Source: Branchiostoma floridae
Lineage: Eukaryota; Chordata; Leptocardii; Amphioxiformes; Branchiostomatidae
Assembly (NCBI RefSeq): GCF_000003815.2
Contig: NC_049990.1
Location: 16,577,860 to 16,641,859 of the forward strand
DNA: 64,000 nucleotides
Reading direction: 5' to 3'
In this document: positions 22,630-34,021 of the stretch, piece by piece
Numbering within the stretch: the stretch's first letter is position 1
How the letters are laid out: each line of letters begins with the position of its first letter
Position numbers and translations under genes: made by a program
The notes under the pieces: generated by a model
Told to the model about the DNA's origin: nothing
Seen by the model: the letters and a program-made list of their open reading frames with translations, nothing else
The model's database searches: none

Positions 22630-22925
22630 TGTGGCGTCGATGGTCGAGTGGTTGGCTACAGGACACAGGATCGAAAACGTTACCGGTTCAAATCCCGGCT
22701 AGACATTAGGTCCTTGGCAAAGGCACTTAACACAGCTTTCCTCACTCCATCCAGGTGTAAAAATGGCTACCTGACTTCGGTTGGGGAGGCAAAAGGCAGT
22801 GGAAGGAGAGGGATGGGGCTTTCCAATACCATATCCTAGACACAGTGGATAACAGCAACCCTCTGCCTCTACGGCCTCAAAATGCCTATGAAAGCATTCA
22901 CTTTCTAGAACAAAGAGTCTGCTAG
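22630..22925 (+). mobile_element. tRNA-derived SINE copy with recognisable A/B boxes
   Basis: Head 'ggcgtcgatggtcgagtggttggc' and B box 'ggttcaaatcccggc', then 'ccttggcaaaggcacttaacacagctttcctcact.catccaggtgtaaaaatggctacctgacttcggttgggg', 'ggcagtggaagg' and the 3' end 'gacacagtggataac.gcaaccctctgcctctacggcctcaaaa'. This 3' end also occurs, inverted, at 43505 and 50925. Confidence 0.75.
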
Positions 22926-22929
22926 TTTT

Positions 22930-23270
22930 GTATTTCAGACATGGTAGAAGCTTAAGATGAAATGCACTTTACTGTTGATTGTGATATGTATGTCAATGAT
23001 AGAAATACTAAAATAATATTAATTACATAGAAAGTAGATTCCCTCATGAGTAGCACTGACAAGTTTAGATTCCTCATGCGTTTTGACAAACCAACCATTG
23101 CTAAACCCATGCAGTCCTACATTTTCACCATTACCAAGAAGCGAGAAGAAGCCGAACTTCTGTATTAGACAGGATTTGTGATACTTTTATATGTATATAT
23201 GTTCTGACTTGTTGTGTTACTTAGCTCGGTTGGGCAAAACTGTACAATAAAGGTCTTCGTTCAATATAAA
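22930..23270 (+). mobile_element. 5'-truncated LINE-like 3' tail, family A
   Basis: Best-preserved of three copies. An open frame reads MRFDKPTIAKPMQSYIFTIT then KKREEAELLY and a stop. The 3' UTR ends 'agctcggttgggcaaaactg' then 'tacaataaaggtctt', with AATAAA. The peptide recurs at 8830 and, more diverged, at 43765. It is presumably the C-terminus of a non-LTR retrotransposon ORF; no catalytic domain is present. Confidence 0.6.
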
Positions 23271-23274
23271 AGAA

Positions 23275-24510
23275 ATATGCACACCAACATCATATCAACA
23301 AAAACAACAAGAAAAAATATAACCTCTTACATATGGTTTGTTTTGACTGCTGTTCCAGCTAGACGACCGATTATAGTCAGCTTAATTGTATGATTGGCTT
23401 GAAGTGGACTAAATTATGGGTTACAGTCCCAGCCCATCCAGACAGAGTCGGTCTATTGGAATGTCTGTAAATTGTGTCAAGGCCGATCTGACCTTTAAGA
23501 AAATTTCTTAAGATTAAATTAGAAAAGAAGTATGCAAAAGGACAAGGCTGGATGCTGGGTGAAAGATTTGTCTTGTGAAATGAAGTCTTTCCAGCACCGA
23601 ACCATGCACTGGGCGGCGCATATCTCCGTTTCAGTAGGCCTGGGCCACACAGCTTTGTGCAATCACTGCAGTCCACTGTGTGTTTAAATAGAAAAGCACT
23701 CTCCCAATGCTGAGTGCTAAGCAGAGAAAACATTCTTATTAAAGTCTCGGATGACTCGGCTAGGGATCGAAATCATGACCCATCAACTTCTTTTTCCCCC
23801 TACACAACAATGTAAAAGATATTGTAAGCTATCTACCCTACCTAACCATTGCTAAGATTTCCAAACCCTAGACAAATACTTAACTAAATACCAATATCTT
23901 AACACATATAATTGCTATCATTGTAGAACATTAGTAATTTCTTACCATTTCAAACAGTACCTTTAGTTAATCGTCTAGGCACATGAATTACTATATACCA
24001 GAACACTTCTACATATTGTCACCCACCAACTCTGCTTGGAGAGATGCTAGAATCCATTCCATGACACCGCAAGGGTTGTCATTGTCATCATTTGCAATGT
24101 TTCAATTCATTGTGATTATATGTCCAGGAGATGTGATACTTTGGAAATATTTTCTTTCAAAATGTTTCCAAAGTATTCGAAGGAATTCAAATAGATTTAA
24201 ATTTCCATATTCAGCTTTTTTTGTTGAAAAATTGTTGTGGCTTAGATATTCTTTTGTTGAGCATGATTCAAACTTATTACAATTATTGTCTAAAGACCTT
24301 AGTGATCATTTGGAATGGACTCTATCACATCTGTGCCGGTCAGTGCCCACCACCCCGTAACAAACCTGAGGTCACTCCGTCACTCCACACAAAAGGAGGG
24401 CTCAATCCTCTCTTATTGAATCAATCGGAATAATGGACGTAATCGGCCACGCACGGACGCGCTATCTAATCCCAGATTCTTTTCCATTGACCCCAAAAGG
24501 AGGTCAGATT
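23275..24510. other. Intergenic, no gene supported
   Basis: AT-rich. ORFs of 118-125 codons (23377-23733 minus, 23983-24360 plus) have no domain and no splice context. I treat both as chance. Confidence 0.4.
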
Positions 24511-24514
24511 CAGA

Positions 24515-24625
24515 AACGTATTTTGATTTACCGTTGAAGCATTTTAAGTTCGCGAAGGTTTAATTTCGCGGTGAGAAGAAAAATTAAGTGTTCGCGGTGG
24601 TTTTAAATTCGCGATACAGTTGATG
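24515..24625. mobile_element. MITE fragment, family of 698-908
   Basis: It contains 'ttcgcgaaggtttaatttcgcggtg' and 'ttcgcggtggttttaaattcgcgat', the interior blocks of the TACTGTAAATG element. The left end is the degenerate 'ttaccgttgaagcatttt'. The right terminus is not clear. Confidence 0.5.
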
Positions 24626-24634
24626 CAAATTCTT

Positions 24635-24840
24635 GCCCATGGGCTAATTGCAGGTAACATGAGAGATTCAGACAAAATAAAAAAAAAAATCAAATGTGTC
24701 TACTCTAGTCTAAAACAAGTAAAAGCTAACTCTAGGTCCTGGGTTATTGGGTTCGACTCCTTTTTCGAAGACAGTGGAAGGCGAAAGATCCCACATTTTC
24801 TATTATGTGTGGGTTTTGTGAAGTTAGAATGAGAATTGTT
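24635..24840 (-). mobile_element. LINE-like 3' tail, family B
   Basis: It matches 2791, 28235 and 54010: 'tgcccatgggctaattgcaggtaacatg', later 'gggttcgactcctttttcgaagacagtggaaggcga.agatcccacattttc'. On the minus strand an open frame ends ...FRLPLSSKKESNP, similar to FRLPLLPKKKSNL at 28400, so the copies share a short coding tail. Confidence 0.5.
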
Positions 24841-24844
24841 TTCT

Positions 24845-25845
24845 TTTATAGTTATGGGTACAAACTGTGCAGTAATGCAAGTCACCAAGATTTTAAGTTC
24901 ACGTTGAATTGGTCACCACAAAAACCGTGAACATAAATTCACCATAACAATCTCAAGAACTGCAGTATTCTCTAATAAGATGCGGCATGTTAACGTGTAT
25001 TTTTGACAATTTGTCCTCACCATTCCTCTACACATGGGAAAAAAACGACCAAATAAATATTCTTATCCAAAATCATACCAAAAGGCTGATTGCATGTACA
25101 GTCTCAGTTTGATATAACAACGGTTGCAGTTTGATATAACGGATATAGGCGAACTAGTGTTATACCTTGTCTTGAGATCAGAAAAACCTAGAGCAGTCTT
25201 TTCGAAAAGCATGGGTGTAAACGAAATAAGCAGTACGTGTTGGTTTATTCAAAATGCCTTTAGATAATTATAAGGACTTCGTCCAAATGACAAGCTTGAA
25301 AATGTCGTAAAATCACCCCTTGGTGACATTTGATCGCACTGTCGTAAATCCACGTTCAATGATATAAACATGTCGCTCTGTTGAAATATTTACATTGCAC
25401 ATAAATAGCTATATCTACCATCCTTTACGCAATTTGAGAAGGTGTCAAATTATTTCGTAATCATGTTCTTGTAAAATGTTCTTGTAAAATACAATCGCTG
25501 TCATCGCTAGCGTTTATCGACTCCGTATCAAGCGACGACAAGAAAAGTTGAAATGAAAAATTGTCTAAATTGCTTTCGGTGCGATTCAACCCAGCGGTTG
25601 TCCTTAGATTACAGGTTTGGAACACAAACGCCTTTTTCGGCTATAATGATACACTCTGGTGTATAATATAGAGGCAGAACACATGGTATCCTAGCAACGG
25701 ATTACAGAACTAACAGTGGGGGTGGTGGGGTGGTGATGAACAGACAGAATACGTGATGATGATTTTTTGCATTCGATCATTCTGATAGTTTTAGAAAACG
25801 TTGTAGAATTCTTACGTAAAAGTATGGAATGAATATGGTAGCATT
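24845..25845. other. Intergenic, nothing recognised
   Basis: AT-rich with a short run of 'gatataac' words around 25110-25145. No gene. Confidence 0.45.
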
Positions 25846-25849
25846 AGAA

Positions 25850-26255
25850 TGTATTTGTATCTGCATATAGCTGATATAACCGCCCTTCGGTGTAACACAG
25901 CAGCCTCTGTATCTGTATAGCCGGTATAGTCACCCTTCGGCGTAACACACCAGCTTCTGTATTTGTATCTATATAGCCGGCATAACCGCCCTTTGGCGAA
26001 ACACATCAGCTTCTGTATCTGTATCTGTAAAGCCAGTATAACCGCCCTTCGGCGTAAAACATCAGTATCTGTATCTGTATAGCTGGTATAACCACCCTTC
26101 GACGTAACACACGCACACCAGCTTCTGTATCTGTATCTATACTAGGTATAACAACCTTTTGGTGTTACATGCCAGCTTCGCATGCACGCGGCAGCAGCTG
26201 GTTATATTGCAACGAACGACCTGTCACACCTAATTTTCGCACATCTAACTGTTAG
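25850..26255. repeat. Minisatellite-bearing mobile element (~58-bp units)
   Basis: About five units of 'tatctgtatagccggtataaccgcccttcggcgtaacacaccagcttctg' are followed by a unique end, 'gccagcttcgcatgcacgcggcagcagctggttatatt' to 'cgcacatctaactgtt'. The element at 62320-62800 has the same units and the same unique end in the same order. It is therefore a dispersed element with an internal tandem array, not two independent minisatellites. Confidence 0.75.
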
Positions 26256-26259
26256 TGCC

Positions 26260-26680
26260 GTTTAAAGATATCCAATAAAAATGCTCCTATAGTATACCGT
26301 ACTAGAGGGCAAAGAGTTCTATTCTACGATGCTTCTAGTGAAAAAAAAATAACTAAATCTTACAACACCTCGACTCTAGGTTGATAACTGTAATATTCAA
26401 AATAGGCTAGGCTGTTTATATTTTCTTGTCTTGACGATACATATTATACAATATCGCACCAACAATGCAACTAACCCGAATCAACGCTTATTGTATCATT
26501 TAAATGCAATTGCAAATTCATCTTTTTTTAGCCATTTTTACAACAAAATTGGGACGCTGTAGATTTCCCGTTCATCTGTAGTGACATATGCCAGCACTTG
26601 ACTGTTAAAAGTCAAGTACAAGTCCCTTTGGGACGGCAAAGGGTTAAAAGGTTTTTTGAATAACAGAAACCATTGCCGCT
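26260..26680. other. Intergenic, nothing recognised
   Basis: AT-rich unique sequence, no gene. Confidence 0.45.
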
Positions 26681-26682
26681 AA

Positions 26683-26912
26683 CGGTAGTTCGCCTTTATC
26701 CGTGGGGTAACTTATATCCATTGTTTTTAAGAACAGGGTATTTAGGGATGTCAAATCTACAAACGGTGGTTCCATTTGTAATATTTTTAAATATTGCAGA
26801 TTGAAACAACAGCCCATCCGTCGACCTACGTAAATGTCATGTTTTCAAAAAGCAACGGATATAGGGTACCCCGTGTCCTCGGATAAAGGTGAACCAGCGT
26901 TATACAGCAGGC
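26683..26912. mobile_element. MITE with 'CCTTTATCCG' inverted termini
   Basis: The left end 'cgctaacggtagttcgcctttatccgtggggtaacttatatcc' is matched, inverted, by 'ggatatagggtaccccgtgtcctcggataaaggtgaaccagcgtta'. It is about 230 bp with no ORF. A second copy is at 29105-29312 and a terminal fragment lies beside the Shox homeobox exon (2626-2672). Confidence 0.75.
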
Positions 26913-27094
26913 CTATTGCAATAGGAACTGAGTATGGTCAAGATTGTACTAAAGGCAACTAGGAACTAGTGTTTGACGTAATCTAAGCTTGACGAGATGT
27001 GACACAACTTCTTTGCTTGGTCTCACAATTTATTATCACTCTACCTAGATCTGTTCTGAGATCCTTGTTTTCTTGTCGATGAAAGTTGTCTCAT

Positions 27095-27265
27095 TGATGT
27101 ACGTAGTAAAGTGGATAGCGGCCCTGCCTCTCGAACTGCTACATGTACTGAAGCCGTGAGTTCGAATCCAGGCTGTATCGTTCACCCGACATGCACGTTA
27201 CCGGAAATGGTTGGAGCCCTTGCAATTGGGACGTTTTACGTGCTTGTCGAAAAGAAATAGGGGAA
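27095..27265 (+). mobile_element. tRNA-like SINE head
   Basis: 'gtacgtagtaaagtggatagcggccctgcctctcg' resembles an A-box region. 'gagttcgaatcc' (27158-27169) is an intact B box about 50 nt further on. The body differs from the main SINE family. It could be a tRNA pseudogene or a second SINE family. Confidence 0.45.
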
Positions 27266-27269
27266 TTTC

Positions 27270-28230
27270 CCCGTACGATGAACCTGTAAGCACAATACCT
27301 AGTGTCTGTCTTCTTTGTCACAACCAGTGGGAGATTAGATCTTCTGTGAGACAGACTTGTTCGAGATCTATTCGCGTCAATTTTTTACATTTCAAGAAAA
27401 ATTGTCAAAATATAATGTAGAAAGATTAAAACAGCGACTTTATTTCTGCATTTTGATCGTTCAGATACTACAATACATGCCTTTAATTCTTATAGCATCT
27501 CTTAACACCAGCTTGCTAAAACGTGTTACAGATGTTCAATTACAGGCGTACAACAACAAAAAAGGATTTTAACCCTAAAATATGCATTAAAAGGAAGCAC
27601 ACAACCACTCACTGCACCCACACGGCCCGCATATACCCCCGGGCAAAATGCCCCGTACACTGCCCCCGTGCCCCACGGGACCTAATCCCTAGCGCGAGGC
27701 AAATCAACAATTTGCTAACTCTAATTGTGTTTCTGACAGGGACTGAATAGCCAGTCTTCCAAACGTGATTGCGCTAGCACCAAGCGAAAGAATAGACCCC
27801 GGACACAACAATGGTAAAGTTTCATTAGAGCAAAAAAGTGCCAGAGAGTAGACGGGGTCCATTGGGTAAGAATAGAAGAATAGTACTAGGTTGATTATAG
27901 GTAAGCCCGCTGTTATGTTGAGATCGGGGTGTTCTGATTATAGCCCGGTGGTTATAGCACCAGAGTCTAGGCTTGACAACAAGAATGTGTGCGACAATAA
28001 TGCCCAGGTCATTATCCAACATTATCGCCCCGGGAGTCGGTTGGGAACAGACGGGGGATGGATTGAGGTAGAGGGGGGGAGAAGACAAGCTTCATTGGTA
28101 CACAAAGAGGAAGTTATTAGTGGCGAGTGGACATGGGGTGAAAAACGGGATGGTTTTTATTAAGGCCACAGCAAGTAAATTTTATGGATAACATCCTTTG
28201 TAGACTCCAACTTTAATCAAGAAGAGCAAA
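27270..28230. other. Intergenic; a unique GC-richer patch at 27590-28130
   Basis: The patch (caccccacggcccgc..., gcccggtggttatagcaccag..., tatcgccccgggagtcgg) is not repetitive and does not code. It may be regulatory. ORFs of 60-90 codons overlap in all frames and are not supported. Confidence 0.35.
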
Positions 28231-28234
28231 AAAA

Positions 28235-28460
28235 TAGTGAAGTTTATTTGTAAGTTCATGCCCGAGGGCTAATTGCAAGTACATGGTATAAACATAGGAG
28301 ATATACAAGTGACAATGAACTGTTATACACAATATTCTACTCTAATACTAGTGGTGAATTGGCTATTTCTAAACAGGTTAGGTTTGACTTCTTTTTTGGA
28401 AGCAGAGGGAGACGAAAAGCCCCATTTTCCCCTACAATTTCTGGGTTCTGCGATTTCAAG
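28235..28460 (-). mobile_element. LINE-like 3' tail, family B
   Basis: Starts 'gtttatttgtaagttcatgcccgagggctaattgcaagtacatggta' and continues to 'taggtttgacttcttttttggaagcagaggg'. The minus strand carries a frame ending ENGAFRLPLLPKKKSNL. Same family as 2791, 24635 and 54010. Confidence 0.55.
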
Positions 28461-28639
28461 ACAAAAGTGGCTTTCTGTTCGTCAGACCAGTAAAAAAATG
28501 AGATATTTAGAACAGATACCATAAATGCTGTAACAAGTATTGAAGCGACAAAACATGGTATCACATCCAACAAGTCCTTTTTGTATCTAACAGGTGAACA
28601 AAGTGTGGTATACTGGTATCACTTGCCAATTTAAAGTTG

Positions 28640-28815
28640 ACAACTACAGTCTACCTTCCAAGCTGAGGTTATAGGATCCGGCTGTTTTTTTTACGTTTTT
28701 TTAGACGTTTTAATCCGGGTTTCTATTTTGTACTCTTTCTTGATGTTTCGCGGCCAGAAAGCCCGATAAAACGACTTAAAACGTAAAAAAAAGGTGGAGC
28801 CTAACCTCTGCTTGG
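28640..28815. mobile_element. Foldback element, ~65-bp inverted arms
   Basis: The left arm 'ccaagctgaggttataggatccgg' leads to 'ttttttttacgtttttttagacgttttaatccgggttt'. The right arm is its inverse, ending 'ggtggagcctaacctctgcttgg'. The centre is 'ctattttgtactctttcttgatg'. A second copy is at 18594-18731. Confidence 0.75.
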
Positions 28816-29104
28816 AGAGTAACTACAGTCCTCATAGTACGTTGGAGCTACTTTTACTATTGAACTAGTTTCACTTCTGCAACTACAGTCATGGTTGCAT
28901 ATACATGTACCTCAGTAGTGTCACTTGTACAAGTGCAATACATTTTCCCATTTGGTACTTACTCGTCGTTTTCACCAAAACATTTGACCCTCTAAACGCT
29001 ATTTCCTGCATTTTGACGGGCAAAATTTGCTGGCAGACTATTTTGAAATCTGGATCGTCTGAAAAGCCATTTCCCGCATTTTGAGGGACAAAATTTTGCT
29101 GCCA

Positions 29105-29312
29105 GACTAACCTAAAAACCTTTATCCGAAGGTAACCTATATTCGTTGTTTGTACAAAAAACATGTTTTGGAAAGTAGAGTCGACGGACGGTGGTTTAAG
29201 ATCGGAACAATTTGAAAATATTGCAAATTTAAAACCACTGTCAGCAGACTTGTTTTTTTAAAGACAACGGATAAAGGTCACCCCACGGATAAAGGTGAAC
29301 TAGCGTGTTAAT
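29105..29312. mobile_element. MITE with 'CCTTTATCCG' inverted termini, copy 2
   Basis: Left 'cctaaaaacctttatccgaaggtaacctatattcgttg', right 'caacggataaaggtcaccccacggataaaggtgaactagcg'. The right terminus is partly duplicated. Same family as 26683-26912. Confidence 0.65.
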
Positions 29313-29319
29313 GACATTT

Positions 29320-31780
29320 CTATTAGAAAAAAATCCTATCAGGCTAAATAAAATGAGCGCGCTGATGTCATCCATAAAATTCACTTGTTGTGGCCTAAAG
29401 TAAAAACAGAAGGTGACTAGAAAGTAGAGTAGACGTGACAGGGTTACGGTTGAATTAAAAGCCGTGTAGGCAACCGGGAGAATACAAGGTGGTGGGGAGG
29501 GGGGCACGGTGGGGTGTGTCGCCTCGAAACACTTCATTCTGACACTCGGAGCGATTGGATTCAGTCCGGGGTCTCTGTTAGATTACTAACGCAGGGCGTT
29601 GGGAGGAGACTGGCATTGTCAGACGTACACTTAGCTTTTTGAAGTGATGTCGGTCGCGGTGAATCAAATACCTGTCAACTCTGATTTCATGACAACATTT
29701 TCAATCCCTGGCAACATTTTTAATCCCTTTGAAAAGAGACTTCAATGCGTTTAACGTAGATTAAGGGAATCGTTCATAATTTGATCGCAAGGCCAGTAAG
29801 CTAAGCATACTTATAGTAGATATCGCTCCTAGAAAACAGTAGTTGATGCAAGGAGAGGCCTAAATGCTAAAAAATGTTGTGTTTTCGAATACAGTCTTGA
29901 AAAAATAAGATCCGTCGGTAGGGATTTTTCGTGCGTTTTTAAAAAGGAATTTGGCCGAAGTCATCAAACAATTAACGTTACAGTTTAGCAATGTAAAACT
30001 AGAATACATCATGCATTTGTTTTTCAACATCGTATTGTTATTATACAGATGTTAATTATACGAGCATAAGTGCATCTATAAATGGAGCAAAGAAGCGCAT
30101 ATGTTTACCACACATTCTTACCTAAATTGTACAAAGTCCATCTAATAACTAATAATTTGTTTTGAATTTCTACAGTCAGACGCTCGACCTAAAAAGGGCT
30201 AGAGTACACACGTTTTGTTATGGTCAGTTGAAAAAAAGGAAACATGTAAATTTCCTCATAGCTAACAAGGGCTTTCGAAAATTTAAATCAAAGACAAAAC
30301 TATAGATTGTGGTAATGTTTGAAGCGTATGTGGAATCAAGTTTTACATTGTAATACTTGTATAACGACATGCAATGAGTGAATGCGTCATTGTTGCATTG
30401 TAGAAAAGCTGTAGGTTGTTCACATCAAGCCAGATCTATTGGTTCAAGCTACAAAAAATGAGGGACCATTGTGTGAGGTGCGCTGTTTGTAAATGCATGA
30501 GATATCACATCGTGAACCTAATGTGCTAAATATACATACAATTACAAATGTCAATGAAATGAAGATTTTGTTATCCAAAATGTTTCCAATTGCAATTTCA
30601 TCCGTTAAAAATGCCTGAACAACCTGGACGACTAAAAACGATCACAAACAACCACAAATAGGTCTAATATACAGTGTAAATGGGACAGGAACCTTGTCTG
30701 ACGCTATGGTTCTATTTTCTATGCAATCATGAATAGAAAACGCACAACAATTCTTAAGTATCCACCAGCTTTTTCGAGCTATTCAACTCGTTTCAAGGCA
30801 GAAGACGCATTGCATACGTGCATGTATGGAGACTGAAAACACTTTGTATCTAACGTTTTATATAGAAGTATCATTAGTAGAATGATATAATAATTGTGCC
30901 ATGCTTTAAGAACTAATTGCATTCATCGTATTTTCTCTGTCGGGCTGAAAAAGGGTTTACAAACTTCCCATGCTGCACGCAGAACCCCAGAATATCCCAT
31001 GAACACCGGTACCATGAAACAAGCAGAACTTGAAAGAACAGGACGTTTTTGAATTAGCCATAATTGCATAGAAAATATATCAAGAGCACCACACAAGTTC
31101 CTTGCCCCATGTATGAGACCCGTTTGTGGTGTGGCTAACGTTACAAATTCAACTCAAGTGTACATAATAAACACACATGATCTGTTAATCAACCTTTTGA
31201 AAACTGTGTCTGACCTAAAAGAAAAATACGACTTATATTTTAGATTACTGTCCTGAAAAAAATAGGGACGGTAGTTAGGTAGTGATTCTCTTATGGTGGT
31301 CTCTTTTGTATCATCTTATTCCGTATTGCACACTTATAAGTACTACAGTCTTCGTTGTCATTTATTCATTTGCGCAGAGTCATAGCTTGTAACTGTGTTA
31401 TAGACTCACTGAAATAATACCAGCCAACTAACGCACCACTAACTCAGGAAAAATCCATAGAAACACATGGTTGTTACAGCACCTAAATAACTTAATTCAA
31501 ATAGATAACGAAAAAAAAGTAACGTCAATCAATAATAACGTCTCATTTTTTTTTTTTTTTGATTGCCAGGGTGGGTCACGTACCCGGAAACATGCTAGCC
31601 CTACTCAAAGTTATTGTGGGGATGACCAAGTCAGCACCAAGGAGAGGAATGGCGTCACAAGCTGTCAAGCATATCCTACTTCCTACCATGGTTTATCAGT
31701 AAACTACCCATCTATTTTCTGGGGGGCTGATCAACAGAATAAAATGCAATGATCGATCTATTTAGACTCAACGTCTGACA
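29320..31780. other. Intergenic between Shox side and Rsrc1 promoter
   Basis: Mostly AT-rich with no gene. A GC-richer unique patch at 29430-29600 may be regulatory. A poly-T run is at 31543-31560. ORFs of 90-98 codons have no domain. Confidence 0.4.
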
Positions 31781-31784
31781 GAAA

Positions 31785-31982
31785 GGGGCGGGAAAGATAA
31801 CTTTTTCTTATTTTCCTGACCTCCAAAAGAGGGGGGCTGACCTTTCATTGACCTCCCATCATCCCTAGCAAACCAAGATGGCGGCCTCCACAAAAAAATG
31901 AAACGATTTTCGTGCGTTTTCTTTCGCGTTTTCTCGCCTTTAAAGTGGATGGATGCTGTGTTTAAATGTGTAATTAAACACC
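31785..31982 (+). promoter_or_regulatory. Rsrc1 core promoter and 5' UTR
   Basis: Immediately upstream of the Rsrc1 ATG. A YY1 element CCAAGATGGCGGCC (31873-31886) sits about 100 bp before the start codon, in the orientation typical of TATA-less housekeeping promoters, where transcription usually begins just upstream of it. The ATG of the YY1 site opens a seven-codon upstream frame (31878-31901, MAASTKK then stop). If it is in the mRNA, it could lower translation. The Rsrc1 start context is ACACC-ATG-G. Confidence 0.6.
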
Positions 31983-32077
31983 ATGGGTCGTTCTGATTAC
32001 GAAAGCGAAGAGGAGAGGAAAAAGAGAAGAAAAAAACGCCGATCTCGGTCTGGTTCTCGGTCCAAGAAACGGCACAG
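31983..32077 (+). CDS. Rsrc1: Rsrc1 exon 1 (start)
   Basis: Start exon of the arginine/serine-rich coiled-coil 1 protein, an SR-related nuclear factor that acts in pre-mRNA splicing. It encodes MGRSDYESEEERKKRRKKRR then SRSGSRSKKRH. The human protein starts [22 protein letters not shown], the same acidic-then-basic pattern. The ATG is in a strong context. The exon ends CACAG^GTAAGG, leaving two bases (AG) of a codon completed by exon 2. The eight exons joined here give 942 nt, that is 313 residues; human RSRC1 is 334. Confidence 0.9.
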
Positions 32078-32335
32078 GTAAGGGGGAGGGGGGCGCCGAG
32101 AATTTTTTGCGCGAAACCGAATCAGCTATGTTTTTCGTATGGCTCCTATTTCCAACACGTTTATAGTAAAATTGTGAGATCAGATTGCGTTTATAGTTTC
32201 AATTGTTTAGGAACTAGCCCTGTCATTAGCTTTTATGATTAGTACTTTACTCTCTACTCTACTCTATAGCGACGCAAACTCCCACGTTCTTTATTTTTCA
32301 AAATTTATAGCACGGAGGGGTAATTTTTGTTTCAG

Positions 32336-32407
32336 CTCTTCTGACGACGATCGGAAGAAACACAGCCGTAAACACGACAAGAAGAAGCGCTCCCGGTCCC
32401 GTAGCAG
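32336..32407 (+). CDS. Rsrc1: Rsrc1 exon 2 (RS domain)
   Basis: Follows a 258-bp intron with acceptor ttgtttcag. Encodes SSSDDDRKKHSRKHDKKKRS then RSRS. 72 nt, phase 2 on both sides, so it is a frame-neutral module. Donor CAG^GTAACA. Part of the Arg/Ser-rich N-terminal half, which in this family mediates protein contacts in the spliceosome and speckle localisation and is expected to be serine-phosphorylated. Confidence 0.9.
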
Positions 32408-32444
32408 GTAACATTTTTTTATTGATATGTGCTTTGGGCTTCTG

Positions 32445-33950
32445 CTAATCTTCTTGATCTTGATTGAGTACTGGACAACGCCCCTCAGTTGGGGCAAAGC
32501 GTCCAGGGGGAGTGCTGCGCCTTAATGTCCCCTGAGGCGTCGGAGAACTGCCTCCTTGAACTTTGGAGCGTCTGTGATCTCCGTGACCTCGTATGGTAGA
32601 GAGTTCCAATCTCTCACGGTTTGTGGGAAGAAGGAATGTTTGTAGCAGTCTTTGTGAAAAGGTAGAGCCTTGTAAGAATTTGGGTTTGAGTGTCGCGATT
32701 GGCGCGGTACAGGCTTTAGATGAGTTTCGACCGGTAGGGCTACTTTATGGTGTCTTGCTTTCTGTAAAATTGTTAATCTATTTGCTGTCCTTCTGTTGCG
32801 TAAAGTATCCCACCCCAAATCAGAGACAAGTTTGGTGACACTATCATAACTATGATACGAATTTGTGACAAATCTGGCCGCTCTTTTTTGAACGGACTCT
32901 AACTTAGCAATGTGCTCTTTGTGGTATGGATCCCAGGCAGCGCTGGAATACTCTAAATGTGGTCTAACAAGGGATGTATATGCATTTGTTTTGACTGATT
33001 TGGGGCAGTTAAAAAGATTGCGTCTCACAAAGCCTAACGTCTTGTTAGCCTTGGAAGCAATGTACTGTATGTGTTGTGACCAAGAGAGCTGGTTGTTGAG
33101 TGTGACTCCTAAGTATTTGTGGTTGTTAGTCTCGGCTAGAACATGACTTCCTAATTTGTAGTTGTAGAGTTTAGGTTTACGTTTGTGGGTATAACGCATA
33201 ACAAAACATTTGTCCGGGTGTAATTTCATCTGCCATGTGTTTTGCCATGTATCTAATGTATTGATGTCCTCTTGTAAGAGGGTGTGATCTCTGTCACTGT
33301 TTATCTCCCTGTAAATGACGCAGTCATCCGCAAAGAGACGGATGTTAGAGTTGAGGTTGTCGGCTAAGTCATTAATGTACACTAAGAACAGTAGTGGTCC
33401 GAGCACGGTACCCTGGGGCACTCCAGAGACTACCTCTGCCCACTCTGAGTGCTCTCCCCCAACTACCACTCTTTGTTTACGATTTTTGAGAAAATTAGAG
33501 ATCCAGTGAAGTACCTTACCCCTAATCCCTTAATTTTGGAGTTTTAGGAGTAAGCGATCATGAGGTACTTTGTCAAAAGCTTTTGCGAAGTCGGTTATAA
33601 TCATATCTGTTTGCGACCTGGTATCTAAAGAATGGGCTAAGTCAGTTGTAGTTAAAATAAGTTGGGTTTCACATGAACGCTTTTTCCTAAACCCATGCTG
33701 CTTGTCAGATAATATAGAGTATTTGTCAAAATGATCCATCATCTGTGATTGCACTATGTGCTCCATAACCTTACTACAAACACATGTGAGGGAAACAGGA
33801 CGGTAATTTGCAGGATCAGTCCTGTCCCCCTTTTTAAAGATGGGAGAGATATTGGCATGTAGCCATGGGGAAGGGATTTGGCCAGTTTCAAGTGATTTCT
33901 GACAAATAATAGTCAGAGCAGGGGCTAACTCAGCAGCTGTTACAACATGC
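32445..33950 (-). mobile_element. 5'-truncated non-LTR retrotransposon (LINE) in Rsrc1 intron 2
   Basis: A long minus-strand reading frame encodes the middle and end of a LINE reverse transcriptase. In order it has ISPIFKKGDRTDPANYRPVS, the first catalytic block (ITDFAKAFDKVPHDRLL), GVPQGTVLGPLLFLVYINDL, the catalytic FADD box (33334-33323 region), and a thumb/C-terminal part ending RDWNSLPYEVTEI...LRRLRGH. It is typical of Jockey/CR1-like elements. One in-frame stop (TAA at 33530-33532) interrupts the frame between LLLKLQN and GIRGKVLHWI. The endonuclease part is absent, as expected for 5' truncation. The 3' end has a short 'atcaagatcaaga' repeat tail. It sits antisense inside an Rsrc1 intron. 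Confidence 0.9.
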
Positions 33951-34021
33951 AACACGACGACAACGCTGGTACAATTATGTTGTTGAATGTTCCAACTACG
34001 TGTATAAGGATTTTTTTTCAA

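Noticed and set aside
23983-24360. 125-codon plus-strand ORF
   Set aside because: Low-complexity Phe/Leu/Ser composition, no domain, intergenic AT-rich context.
32593-33509. Several plus-strand ORFs within the LINE
   Set aside because: Shadows of the minus-strand reverse-transcriptase frame.
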